From Berberis thunbergii (Eukaryota; Streptophyta; Magnoliopsida; Ranunculales; Berberidaceae), in assembly GCA_003290165.1 (NCBI GenBank), contig QNQO01006969.1, positions 496,001-560,000 on the forward strand: a stretch of 64,000 nucleotides of DNA, written 5' to 3'. Under the pieces are notes generated by a model. The model was given only the letters and a program-made list of their open reading frames with translations, was not told where the DNA came from and ran no database searches. Shown here in pieces: positions 11,552 to 21,169 of this stretch. Position numbers and translations under genes: made by a program. Position 1 is the stretch's first letter. Each line of letters begins with the position of its first letter.

Positions 11552-11830
11552 TGATAGAATAGATACAATAGATATAAAATAGTCTGTTAGAAAGTTAGTT
11601 TGCATTGTTGTTAGAAGGTTAGCAATTGTTGTTAGAAGGTTAGCATAAACTGTTTGTATTGTTAGTATGACCTGTCATGAGTTGTAGTCTGTTTTTGAAA
11701 TCTGTTAGTGTCAAATGTAATGTCTCTCTTTGTATCATTTGTAATCTCATACATTATAAATAGAGAAGAGGATGCTCTGTAATATGATTGACAAATACAG
11801 AAATCCAGTTTAGTTCATCAAGTTCTTTCA
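11552..11830 (+). repeat. 3' LTR of the copia element
   Basis: 279 bp, TG...CA, two substitutions from the left LTR. The base pairs after it (GTTGA) differ by one from the five before the left LTR (GTGGA). Confidence 0.97.
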
Positions 11831-12697
11831 GTTGAGTCTGTCAGTTAGTGCTCTGTTAGCGAAGGGGGCAGTATGTCTAGATGTTATGTAGTCTGTCAAG
11901 TCTTATAACTTCGGTTAGTTTTCTACATCTTAGATACTACTATAGATGTAAGAATAGTAGGAGCAATTGGGGACCTTTTTACTTACTGAATTCTGTAGAA
12001 GTCTAGATGTAATTTCATTAACATAAAAGTCTTAACTCATGCAGAGGGAATATCTCCGTAGAGTAATGGAGTTTGGGTTTTGGGGTGTATCACGGGATTT
12101 ATTCTTCTCTCTTTGGTATATAATTAAAGAAGCTCAATCACTTGTTTGTTTCTTTGTTTATTATTATGTGCTACTTTGTGTTCTATCTTTATTTTCATTA
12201 TTTGATCAGTATTTGCTTAATAAATTACAGTATATAATTGGTTTTAAGAAAAATGAAAAAACAACATGAAGGAACATTACAATGGTCCAGTCCAGCATAC
12301 TCTTTAAGACTATTTATTTCTGACATGACAAGTAGGTTGGAGGAACACCAACCTATATATTTACCAAAATGGAGGGTAATACTCTTATAGTGCTATGTAT
12401 GTTATTTGATTTATCCCTATTTCTTTTGCTTGATATTCATATATTGCTTTGACTCTACAATTTAATTATGTTTTAAATTGATTTTTGTTTCACATGTACG
12501 TATGAAACTCATTTTTGTTAGTTTAAAGCTGATTTGAACTCTTCATCCAATATTTTTACTTCCCTTTTATTGATTTACTCCCTGCTGAATTATATTGATG
12601 AGTTCATGCTAAATAGTCGTAGAATTTTTATTTTATATTATTATTAACTTCTTTTTTTACTTCATTACTAATGTTCTTCTGTAATTGATGTTATCAG
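11831..12697. other. stretch without a recognisable gene
   Basis: AT-rich sequence. The first ~50 bp (CAGTTAGTGCTCTGTTAG and neighbours) resemble the sequence just left of the copia element (6885-6920), so the copia may sit in an older local repeat. The open frame at 12039-12269 is hydrophobic, lacks recognisable motifs and is not called as a gene. Confidence 0.4.
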
Positions 12698-12972
12698 GAA
12701 ACATTGTCTCCGGTTGTGTGTTTGCAGCTCCAGCGTAAGTTCATCTTCCTATCTTTTGCCTAACTGCATTTTTTTTGTCCATGTACAAATTAGTTGAAGT
12801 TGTGGGTGCTGATCACCATTAATTTTGTTGCAGTCCGACACTTTATCAAATTTACAAGAGAAAATCAACTGAAGGATTTCAATCAGTTCCTTATGTGGTT
12901 GCACTGTTCAGTGCCATGCTTTGGTTCTACTATGGATTCATTAAAACCCATGTTGCGTTTAATTGGTATCAA
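12698..12972 (+). pseudogene. SWEET sugar transporter fragment (two exons)
   Basis: Two consecutive exons of a MtN3/saliva (SWEET) gene. Exon A is 12698-12734 (GNIVSGCVFAAPA), between an AG acceptor and a GTAAGT donor. Exon B starts at 12834 after TTGCAG. Spliced, the frame continues through [10 protein letters not shown] and [18 protein letters not shown], the conserved loop and second membrane helix of the first triple-helix bundle. SWEET proteins are seven-helix uniporters; only about 60 residues are here. After about FIKT (near 12950) the match is lost and a stop follows. No first exon or later exons are visible, so this is a captured or decayed fragment. It lies ahead of an acyl-CoA-binding-protein fragment in the same orientation. 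Confidence 0.85.
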
Positions 12973-13469
12973 TGAGCATATAAGTTGTGTTTGAATTTTT
13001 TTTTTCTTTACGATTAAATCACTTATACACCACATAGTTTTGAATGCATGCTATACCTCTCCACATTAAGAATTATTTTCATTTGCAGTTTCCTCCTTGT
13101 TACAAGGACATGAGTTTCTGGATCAGTGATTCATTTACTGAGAACAATTTGTGTGAGAGGAGTTGTTGGTGATCTTGGTGAGGAGGTATGTGTTCAGCTG
13201 CTCTCTAATGCCATTTTTTTCCTTGTGCTTAAAGCTCTGTTTTGAGATCTTGTCTCCACTTTCAACTATTTCTGTATGAGCACTTTACTACTTGAAAGTC
13301 TTGACAAGGTGTTTTTTTCATAAGAATATAATATTAGCTGAATTCATGTAATGGAATGTGAGGTGAAGCTAAATTGTATTGCCTGACAGGGTGTAGTGTT
13401 TTTTTATATTGAGAGCTTAAAATTAGAAGTCCATTGTTTACTTAAAACTACAAGTGTTTATATTTTCAG

Positions 13470-14085
13470 GTCATGTAGATACCTTGGTATTTGATGTTAT
13501 AAACGTCGAGTGGTCTGTGGCCGTGGCAGCAAGTCCTTCATCAGTTACCACCTACAAAGTAAGGTTTTGTTTCACTACTGGTTTCTTTTCTTCGTAATGA
13601 CAATAATTTTCAATTTGCGAAAACTATTCTATTTAGTCCCTACTGGGTATGGGTAATTGCCAAACATTTTTTTCTTAGATTAAGGGAGTGAATGTTGCAT
13701 CTCTATGTCATTGTAACTTCATTGTTTTATCATCATTGTTTCCCTTTAAAAGTGTTGCATGTTGTGTTACAGGGATTTAGCTTAGTTCCTGTGCAGCAAA
13801 ATGAGAAGGTCTTCCTAGTTGCATTTGGGGGATACAAAAATGAATCTTCAAATGAGAATGAATCTTTCCTATGTGGATTTAGTCAGTGATGTAGGTTTTA
13901 ATCATATGTTTTTACAGGTTGAAGTATTGATCATGGAAAGAAATGAGCAATCTGTGGGTAGGCGATCTACACTTGAAAAAGGTTCGCATCCATTGGTTTT
14001 TGAGAAGCGCCCAAGTACCATTGATTCTGTTGCTAGACAAAATCTAGCATCTGTCCTTGAGCACCATGGCTCTTGTTTTCCTGTG
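13470..14085 (+). pseudogene. kelch-type acyl-CoA-binding protein (ACBP4/5-like) fragment
   Basis: Three exon-like blocks. 13470-13557 ends ASPSSVTTYK at a GTAAGG donor. 13771-13855 reads GFSLVPVQQNEKVFLVAFGG after TTACAG. From 13920 comes VEVLIMERNEQSVGRRST and later IDSVARQNLASVLEHHGS. I recognise these as the part linking the kelch repeats to the C-terminal region of plant acyl-CoA-binding domain proteins with kelch repeats. The acyl-CoA-binding domain itself is absent. The donor after the middle block appears mutated (no GT at the expected place), which fits a non-functional copy. The last block then runs into unrelated GC-rich sequence. Confidence 0.65.
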
Positions 14086-14361
14086 CGGCTCTGGATGAAT
14101 TTGCTGGGCCGAGACAGACCCTGGAACAACTACGAGGAACGACTACAGGGACAGTCTGTGGTGTCGCGAACAGGGCGAGGCAGTGTTTGCTGGCTGATGG
14201 CCTGTTGCGCGAGGCAAGTTGCGGCCAGACGTCAACATGCTGCCTGGGTACTGGAGGGTGTGCTGCTTAGTGTGGCAGTGCAAGTGCGGGCTGGAGCTGC
14301 AGGTGCGAGGACGTGCATTGAACAGGGAGGTGCTCTCTATTATGGATTGCTAACTCCATAA
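14086..14361 (+). other. GC-rich segment fused in frame to the ACBP fragment
   Basis: A GC-rich stretch of about 275 bp within AT-rich surroundings. It stays open in the frame of the preceding acyl-CoA-binding-protein exon, so a 180-codon chimeric ORF spans 13819-14361. I do not recognise the peptide (Ala/Arg/Cys-rich, with CCARQVAARRQHAAW). It may be another captured piece or noncoding DNA that is open by chance. Confidence 0.35.
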
Positions 14362-14672
14362 CAGAGTTGCTAACTCTGTTTTTTTTTTTTTGGCTTTTCT
14401 TTGTGTCTATATGAATATTTTGAATACAAAATGTCCTTGGTACATGGGTTTTGATCAGATTGAAAGTTAGCCCATATAGTTCTTTCATTTGTTCTTTGAC
14501 AATTGCGAACTGCTAACGATATACTCTATAACTTGAAGAAAATATTCATTAGTAAGGATTGATTTTGCTGCAGCAACAAAAAAAAATGTAAATTTTTTTT
14601 TCGATTATATTAATTTGTAACTATTTCAAACCATCGAAAAAACCAATTTTTTTTTTGAATTTTGTTTTGACT

Positions 14673-14965
14673 GGCCACGGCTTAAAATTGTGGTATTTCA
14701 TGCTTGCCACGGCTTAAAACCGTGGTACTTCATGATTGCCATGGCTTAAAACTGTGGCCATCACTTGCCATGGCTTAAAATCGCGGCCATCTTGTTTGCA
14801 ACGGCTTAAAACCGTGGCTATCACTTGCCACAGCTTAAAACCGTGGCCATCTTGTTTGCAACGGCTTAAAATCGTGGCTATCACTTGCCACGGCTTAAAA
14901 CCGTGGTTAAATGCAGAAAATCATCAAGCGAAAAATCGTTGCTAATATGTGTTGCCACGGTTTTT
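14673..14965. repeat. palindromic subterminal repeat array of a CACTA element
   Basis: Eight copies of a unit of about 30 bp, each with a core close to CCACGGCTTAAAACCGTGG, a hairpin with 6-7 bp arms. Spacers alternate (about CATCACTT and CATCTTGTTT). A ninth, inverted variant follows at 14953-14970. Such arrays near CACTA ends are binding sites for the tnpA-type protein. Confidence 0.75.
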
Positions 14966-15039
14966 AGCCGTCAATGGTGATTTGGCGACGCCTCTAAGCC
15001 GTGGAATAGCTTACCCCCACGCTCCCAAACCATTGCGGA

Positions 15040-15059
15040 TGGGCATTTTTGGTGTAGTG
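15040..15059 (-). mobile_element. CACTA terminal inverted repeat (one end only)
   Basis: The sequence ends TTTTTGGTGTAGTG at 15059, i.e. CACTACACCAAAAA on the minus strand, a canonical CACTA terminus preceded by subterminal repeats. The other end is not visible in this window; it may lie upstream of position 1 or be decayed. The terminus differs from that of the CACTA at 32112 (CACTACAAAAAAGG), so it is a separate family. Confidence 0.7.
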
Positions 15060-15520
15060 ATAGATGACATCTTGGGTTTTGAGATTAGGAAGATTTGGCT
15101 TGTCTCCTTACTTTGTTAGTTAAACAAGGTTAAGAAATTGGGCTAAGGTTAAGAAAATAGGTACTAATTAGCCATGACTTCAACTATGGTACCTAAGTGG
15201 TATATTTTGTTCAAAATAGGCTTTCAAGGTCATTTTCCGGTTTTAATAGTTCTCATCTTAGTTTCAATTACACAACAATTGTTAAGATGGCAAAAAGTTC
15301 TTCGTCGACGAAGATTTGGAAATGTGATGGAACAAACGATGAATATTTTAAGAAAATCATTGAAGCATTGAATAATTCATTTCATCTAAAAGTGTTGTGG
15401 AGATTATGGGAAGTCCTCCATCACATTCTTCCTACTGAACAATGTTTATTTTGACCTTTATATTTGCAGTGCAGATTTTTGGGTGAGGAAAGAAATTTTT
15501 TTTCATTGGATTGTTGAACA
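15060..15520. other. stretch without a recognisable gene
   Basis: A short ORF starting ATG at 15287 (MAKSSSSTKIWKCDGTNDEYF) is open for about 55 codons but matches nothing I recognise. Confidence 0.35.
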
Positions 15521-15692
15521 TTTTATTTATTTATTAATTCATGCTTGAAGGCTACAAACACTGACCCCATAGGTTTAACCAACCATGCTTGAATACATCA
15601 TCATTGCAACTTAACATCCTCATCGAGTCTCGAATGCACAACCTCTCATAAAAAGAGTAGATGTCCAACCAATTGAGCTACAATTGGCGGAC
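15521..15692 (-). mobile_element. tRNA-derived SINE
   Basis: On the minus strand a tRNA-like head has an A box (TAGCTCAATTGGTTGGAC, near 15680-15663) and a B-box-like GTGCATTCGAGACTC (near 15640-15625). About 90 bp of unrelated body follow, then a tail of TAAATAAATAAA repeats (15540-15521). Length and structure fit a plant SINE transcribed by RNA polymerase III. No target duplication was established. Confidence 0.6.
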
Positions 15693-16020
15693 TGTCTTAT
15701 GCATTATGAATTTATTGTTACAGGTTACATTGTAGAATAAAAGTATGAAAGATTATTCATATAACAGCGAACTCTATCTATTTATCATATAGTTTGGTGT
15801 GAGTGAAACAATTAGAACTCATCGACACGTACAAAGTAGATGTTTGAAAGCTAGTGGTTTATGTTGACAATTGTAAATTTAACCATGACCAAAACATGTT
15901 GTCAGTATACCATCTTAATTTTACAAGAAGCTCTCTAGATATATTCTTATGAGGTTGCCATGATTCTTACATAAAATGCAAGGGACATGGGGCCCTGCAC
16001 TTTCCGAACACTGATGACCC
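15693..16020. other. stretch without a recognisable gene
   Basis: AT-rich sequence between the SINE and the LINE fragment; nothing supported. Confidence 0.35.
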
Positions 16021-17020
16021 TCTCCCACAAGTCTAATTCAAGCATTATCTTCATATCTGAAATTAAAGCAACGTCTTCTAGAATGGATCACATATGATGG
16101 AGAATAGGCTACAAATACAGAGCTTCAGTACCGGCTTCTTGTCTTTCTGGTGGTCTTACTCTTTTTTGGAAGGAAGGTATTTCTCTCACTATTATTTCTT
16201 CTTGTAAATACTATTTCTAATACTCAGTTGATAACTATTATGCTCAAGATACTTTGTATGTTAAATTCACTTATTGCGAACCAAACCCATCCCCTTGTAC
16301 CTTCTTCTAGCATACTTTAGCTCAATTATATGTTCTTTCAAACACTCCAACCATTATAATAGGTGATTTGAATGCTATTTAATTCTTAAAGACAAATTAG
16401 AAGGTAGAAAAGTTAAGGCTTCCAATGTTAATCACCTTAGGGACTTTATGACCACTCACAATCTTTTGGACTTCTCTCTCAATGGATCCCCCTTCACATG
16501 GAACAATAAAAGAAAGGATGACCATGGCATTAAGGCAAAACTTGGTCGCATTATTGTCCCTATGGAATGGATGGAATTCTTTCCATCAGCTCTGGCTCGA
16601 ACTGGTCACACCTTAACATCTAATCATAGAGCAATTACACTTAACCTTGTCTCTCATGTTAATTCGGATAAAAAACCTATTCGCTTCTTTCACATGTGGC
16701 CCAGATATCCGAGTTGCCATCAACTTATCCAATCTTCCTTGTTTTCTAGGCACCATCCTTCTCCTTCCCAAAACTTCCATCTCAAAACCAAGAAGCTTAG
16801 TTATAGTTTGACCCGTTGGAACAAACATGTTTTCCATAATATTGACAAAAATATTAAGGACACACTTGCTACCTTGGACAACTTACAAAACTCTCCCTCC
16901 CTTACCAATGTTTCTGCAATCTCTATATTGGAAGATCGTCTCTCTAAGCTATATCTTAGAGAAGAATTGTTTTGAAAGAATAAGTCAGGTGAATCATGGC
17001 TCAAAGATGGTGATGCGGTT
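16021..17020 (+). pseudogene. LINE fragment: endonuclease C-terminus and linker
   Basis: L1-type ORF2 sequence without its reverse transcriptase. Broken frames at 16050-16400 read the endonuclease middle (LTLFWKEGISL, SSCKYYF, then IIIGDLNAI with the catalytic Asp-Leu-Asn). A 175-codon stretch at 16448-16975 reads LDFSLNGSPFTWNNKR, then SNHRAITLNL (the conserved SDH box reads SNH) and the linker up to LYLREELF. A stop replaces Trp at 16973-16975 and the pattern KSGESWLKDGDA..FH ends at about 17020. It resembles the longer LINE at 21890, so both may be one family. Confidence 0.8.
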
Positions 17021-17480
17021 GTTTTTCACTCCCTGTTTTGACATGGTTCCTGATAACCTGTTGACCTGCACAAGTAGCACACATGAGCCATGGACCGCCA
17101 CCTTGATGATTCGTTGTATATGAGATGCCAGCGTATCGATTCTGAATCTAGCGTTGCTGGTGTCGGCACGAGAGCTTGAGTCGATTGCTCGTGCACGACA
17201 GGACCTGCTGAAGGAAACGGTATAAGGACAGCTAGAGCGTTAGACGTGTCCCCTGGTTATTCGATGTTGCGTAAACTGACAGTCACCATCTTTTTGTGTT
17301 TTGAAAGGAAACGACGCTTAGTATAAAGTTACGAACTATGTCGTCCCCACAGATAATGCAAAAACTGATGCAACCATTTTTCGCTCTCTATTTTGTCCTG
17401 GTTCCCGCTGACCTATTGACCTGCACAAGTAGCACACGTGAACCACAGACCACCATTGTGGCCGCCGATGGCACTCCGAT
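17021..17480. repeat. duplicated ~75-bp segment, LTR/leader-like
   Basis: The segment from TTTTTCACTCCCTGTTTTGACATGG (17021) through TTGACCTGCACAAGTAGCACAC recurs at about 17377-17450 with roughly 80-85% identity. The second copy runs into GATGCTAAAGTCAGACAGGG, a phrase typical of gypsy leader or LTR regions. I infer remains of the LTR or untranslated region of the Tat-type element whose antisense ORF starts at 18300. Confidence 0.45.
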
Positions 17481-18284
17481 GCTAAAGTCAGACAGGGATA
17501 TGAGGAAGGTGTAATGTTGTAACAGATAATTTTTAGCGTACCTTAGTTTACCAACCTTGTGTCTCTTATAGTGTAAGGGGTTCTGGTTCTACCATGCCAT
17601 TGTAGGTATAGTTTAGGAAGGAGATCATCGTGGAGGTCTAATTAGGAGTCGTGCAGTAGGAGGGAAGTTCCCTGTTAGCGTTGTGCTCTTAGATACGAGA
17701 AAGATAGTTCCCAATCCAATAGCAGTCTGTGGAAGGGAGTTTCCCTGTGTGGAATGTACTATGATATTTGCTTCCTGATTGGAAACAGAGAGTAGCTGTA
17801 GGTGCCCATCCAAAAGTGATCATTTAGATACTTGCCTTAGTAGGGCTTACGGGTATTTGAGAATAGTTGTGAGACGTGTGGGCCTACCGTGCTGTGAGAG
17901 TTCGGGTCCGCTTGGCGGACTGAATTGAGAGGGTTTAGAACCGCTTGGGCCTGTTCAGTGTTGGGCTAATGTTCGGGCTCGTATTTCCTCGAGATATCAT
18001 GACACGTGCATGGCTCAGAGGAGTGGTCATTTTTATGTATTATCAGCTAATCCCTCTGATTAGTGGGTCGTCACATCGGTTTACTTAATCTTCTCTTGAA
18101 GAGATACGCCGCTCATGATGATTGAGTTTGAATCATTTCTTGAGCCGCACGCCGCATAAATGGCACGTGCGTTGGTTCGGCAAAAAAGAGGCAGGAAATT
18201 ATCTTTTATTTAGGTCATCCGTAGTATAGAGTCTGACTCTTTTATTCTCTTTGCTTTCGAAGATATCATTCTGATTAATAAAGA
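17481..18284. other. probable LTR/untranslated region of a gypsy element
   Basis: No coding sequence. It is GC-richer than the flanks and lies directly upstream of the antisense-ORF gene. It may be LTR sequence, but no second copy was found here. Confidence 0.3.
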
Positions 18285-18299
18285 TTGTACATCTTCTTT

Positions 18300-20243
18300 A
18301 TGGCCCAACCAAACCTTCTTGACGACGCAATCTTGCCCAAGGGCTTGGAGTTTTTCGAAGAAAAGTTGTTGTCTGAGCCTGGCCTTGTTGAAATCCGCAC
18401 AAAGTTTGGAGTCCCTGAGGATTTGCCATTGTATGTCTTGACGGGTGACCAAACACCAATGTCATCTCCGGTTGGTTTCATTTGCTTGCATCGCGGGATG
18501 CTTCAGACCGGGCTGCACTTTTCAATTCTGGATGTGACTTGGAAATTCTTGGATCTTTTGTGGATTTTTTAGGCCCAATTAGGGCCTAATGGGTATATAA
18601 TTATCCTTATGATTCTGCTCAATGCCAAGGAGGCCGATGTTACCGTAACTCTGTGTGTAATTCAGTTGTTGACTTCTCCCCAACTGAAGAGTAACGTTGT
18701 CTATAAGATGATGTCACCGACTTACTTCATTAATTTGCCCAATGATTTCAAGTTCTGGCATAAGTACTGCTTCTTGCCTCCTGTGGATTCAGAGTATTTC
18801 TGGTGCAAGAGTCGTCTGCTCGAGCGACAATTCAGGCCGCTTCGTAAGTTCAACCCTTTTCTCGTGACTTTGATATGCTGGATGTCGGGTTGATTGATCA
18901 TTGTTTATGTTTCCCTGCAGAAAGGTTTCCTACTACACCCTTTATTTTCGAGGAACAAAATACCATAGAGACGTTTCGTGATTTGCCAAAGAGGAACACA
19001 ACTGATGTCATAAGAGTTTCCAACTTCATCCACAGTAGACTGTGAGACAACTGGCACATTGCCCCCACTTTGTATCGAACATCGCAAATTAAGGTGGAAG
19101 ATGGGGCCCCCTTCGAGGAAGATGAAGGCTGCTAGAACCAAAGCTCCCACTTTGTCTGACGGTGAAGAGCCGTCGAACTGGGTCGTCTTCGGCTCGACCC
19201 GCTCTTGTGAAGGAAGAGCGGGGAGGGTGCAAATATGCTAGGCCTGTTGGGCGGAGATCGATGTTTTCGACTTGGAGAAAGATTAGCTGCAGCTTGCTAG
19301 AGTTGTAGACAAGTCGAATTACCATATGATGAAGGTTGCAATGGCAACCTCCTCTGGTATTGATTTGCGCGGGACCGTTCTTGTAGAAGGTTCCCGTGAA
19401 GATTCGCTTGAGGTTGTAAAATCTGATCGCCCTATTACTATTTTGACTGAGAGTAGCCGCAATACTGGCCATGTCTCCAATAGTCCAAATTGTTCATCGT
19501 CTCATTTTAGGCCATAGCTAGAAGTGTTGGAGGGTCCTTTGGATAATTCGCTTCCTCCTCTCTGCCCGGATCCGATTGAGTCGTCTTGTACCAAAGGGTT
19601 GGTTGTCAGTGACAAAGGGAAGGCCATGGAGGAGAGCCTGAGGATGGTGGTAACAGTGAAGAATGGTGCTGGCGTAATCTCTTATTCGGGGAAGCTTCAT
19701 CCGGGTACTCGGATAAGCTTGTTTTCACCGAACTTGGTGAAGATGAGTTCACAGGTCTGGCACCTAGACATAAAGTATGCCTCGAGGAAGCATATAAGCA
19801 GGCGTCACAGCTGGCTGATGGATCATGCTCCGAAACCCGAGGAGGATATGTTGGTTGGATGTATGGATAAGGGCTTGAAGTACCTTATGCTGAGTATGTC
19901 TCATTTGAGCTACGTGGCCTTTGCAGGGATGAAAGCCGAGGAGGCTTGTGAGAGGGTATATGCCTTGGAGAGTGTCTTCTCGCACATGCAGGTGTTTTAT
20001 TCTGATGTGCTCTATGAAATTGGGCAACTAAAAAAGCAGGCTGAAGAGAAGAGGCTAGAACAATCAACTGTGGCCGCTGAGGCTCAAATGGATCACTTGG
20101 AGGACCTTGAGCGTAACCTGTCAGAGGTGGTGTTCGAGAGGGATGAACTTGAGAAGGTGTTGAGCCAGATTTGTCAAGAAGTCGAGGTTGCGCAAGAGAT
20201 TGTGGCTAATGCGTGTTTTGAACTGCGGTCTCTTGCTGAATAG
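18300..20243 (+). pseudogene. antisense ORF of a Tat-type gypsy element
   Basis: Resembles the plant protein annotated 'putative gypsy type transposon' (PF04195 type), encoded antisense to pol in some Tat-lineage elements. 18300-18572 (MAQPNLLDDAILPKGLEF...) includes PVGFICLHRGMLQTGLHFSI. After a break, 18609-18843 follows and ends at GTAAGT; a 77-nt intron (18844-18920, ending CTGCAG) joins in frame to a block reading RFPTTPFIFEEQN. Stops occur at 18570-18572, 19043 and elsewhere. From 19524 a 239-codon stretch encodes heptad-rich coiled coil (LEDLERNLSEVVFERDELEK). The pol genes of this copy are missing; tandem repeats and a LINE follow. Function of such ORFs is unknown. Confidence 0.55.
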
Positions 20244-21169
20244 AGTGCTTTGAAGGAAGCTGATTAGGCTGCTGAAAAGCAACAGTTGGAATCTGATGTG
20301 GAGTTCTATGCTCTCGAGGTGAGAAAGGCTGAGGACAAACTTGAATTGGGGTGGCATGAGCTTAGTGTTGTGAAGATCAATCTGGCCACAAAGCAGTCTC
20401 AGGTCGACGCACTAACTGGCAAGTTGGAGCTACTAGAGTGTGAACTTATTTACGCGAAGGTGTGAGAGAAAGAGCTTATTTAGGAGCAAGGCAAGTGTGA
20501 ATTCCGCTGGGTTGTACGTGGCCGGCTGGAGTTGTTTGCGCTGATGAAGGAGGAACACTCGGAGTGAGATTTTGGCCGCTACAAGAAGATGACATATGTA
20601 GATTTGTCTGTTACATCTACATCCTCGGATGAGGTAGATAGTTATCAGTTTCGTGCTTGTTGTCTCTATTGCATGTTTTTCATTTTGCCTTGTCGTCTTG
20701 CTTTGGCATAGGCTGGTTGAATCAATAGGACGTTGACTGGTCTGTCTGCAATAGAGAGCTTCACCGTTTTGTATTGTGAACGACTCCGGGTCGTTGCTGC
20801 GTAGTCATGTCCGATAGTGGGCATCTTACAAACAGTCTAGCTGGGGGTTGACTTGCCCGAGCTATGTCTTGTCCTTGAGGTAAGCTGTTTGAGTCTCACC
20901 TTGTTGGTCTGACCGATCGACTACAGCTAGTGCTATGAGTGAGTTGCGATTGTCGAGTGTATGCATTAGAATGTTCATGTCGGCTCAAGCGCCATAAGCT
21001 CGGGTTGGCATCCAAGTAGCTCTTATTTTGGTATTGGCCGTATTATCTCTATATTGGCGTGAATGACCCTCGCTAATATTAGGATGTCAATCCGTTTGAG
21101 AGTGAATATGTTGACTCAGCTAGATACACGTTTGGCGACCAGGTTGAAAAGCAGTGGTCTCGTGGCAAG
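20244..21169. other. end of the antisense ORF and spacer
   Basis: To about 20580 coiled-coil coding can be followed with stops (for example ELIYAKV, then a stop). The rest is spacer without ORFs, GC-richer than the window average. Confidence 0.4.

Larger units (their letters stand above)
6926..11830 (+). mobile_element. complete Ty1/copia LTR retrotransposon
   Basis: A full-length copia element of 4,905 bp. Two 279-bp direct LTRs start TG and end CA and differ at two positions. The tRNA-Met primer site follows the left LTR directly, and a G-rich polypurine tract precedes the right LTR. Flanks read GTGGA on the left and GTTGA on the right, a near-match for a 5-bp target duplication. Domain order is gag, zinc knuckle, protease, GAG-pre-integrase, integrase, reverse transcriptase, RNase H, which is copia order. 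At least four frame breaks (about 8010, 8975, 10460, 10728) make it non-autonomous. Confidence 0.97.

Noticed and set aside
14673..14965. Regularly spaced palindromic repeats, CRISPR-like at first sight
   Set aside because: The repeats are diverged, the spacers are repeated rather than unique, the setting is a plant genome, and a CACTA terminus follows directly.
17081..18284. A search for a resident host gene in the GC-richer 17-18 kb stretch
   Set aside because: No exon pattern or protein similarity; duplicated segments and a following antisense ORF point to gypsy LTR/UTR.
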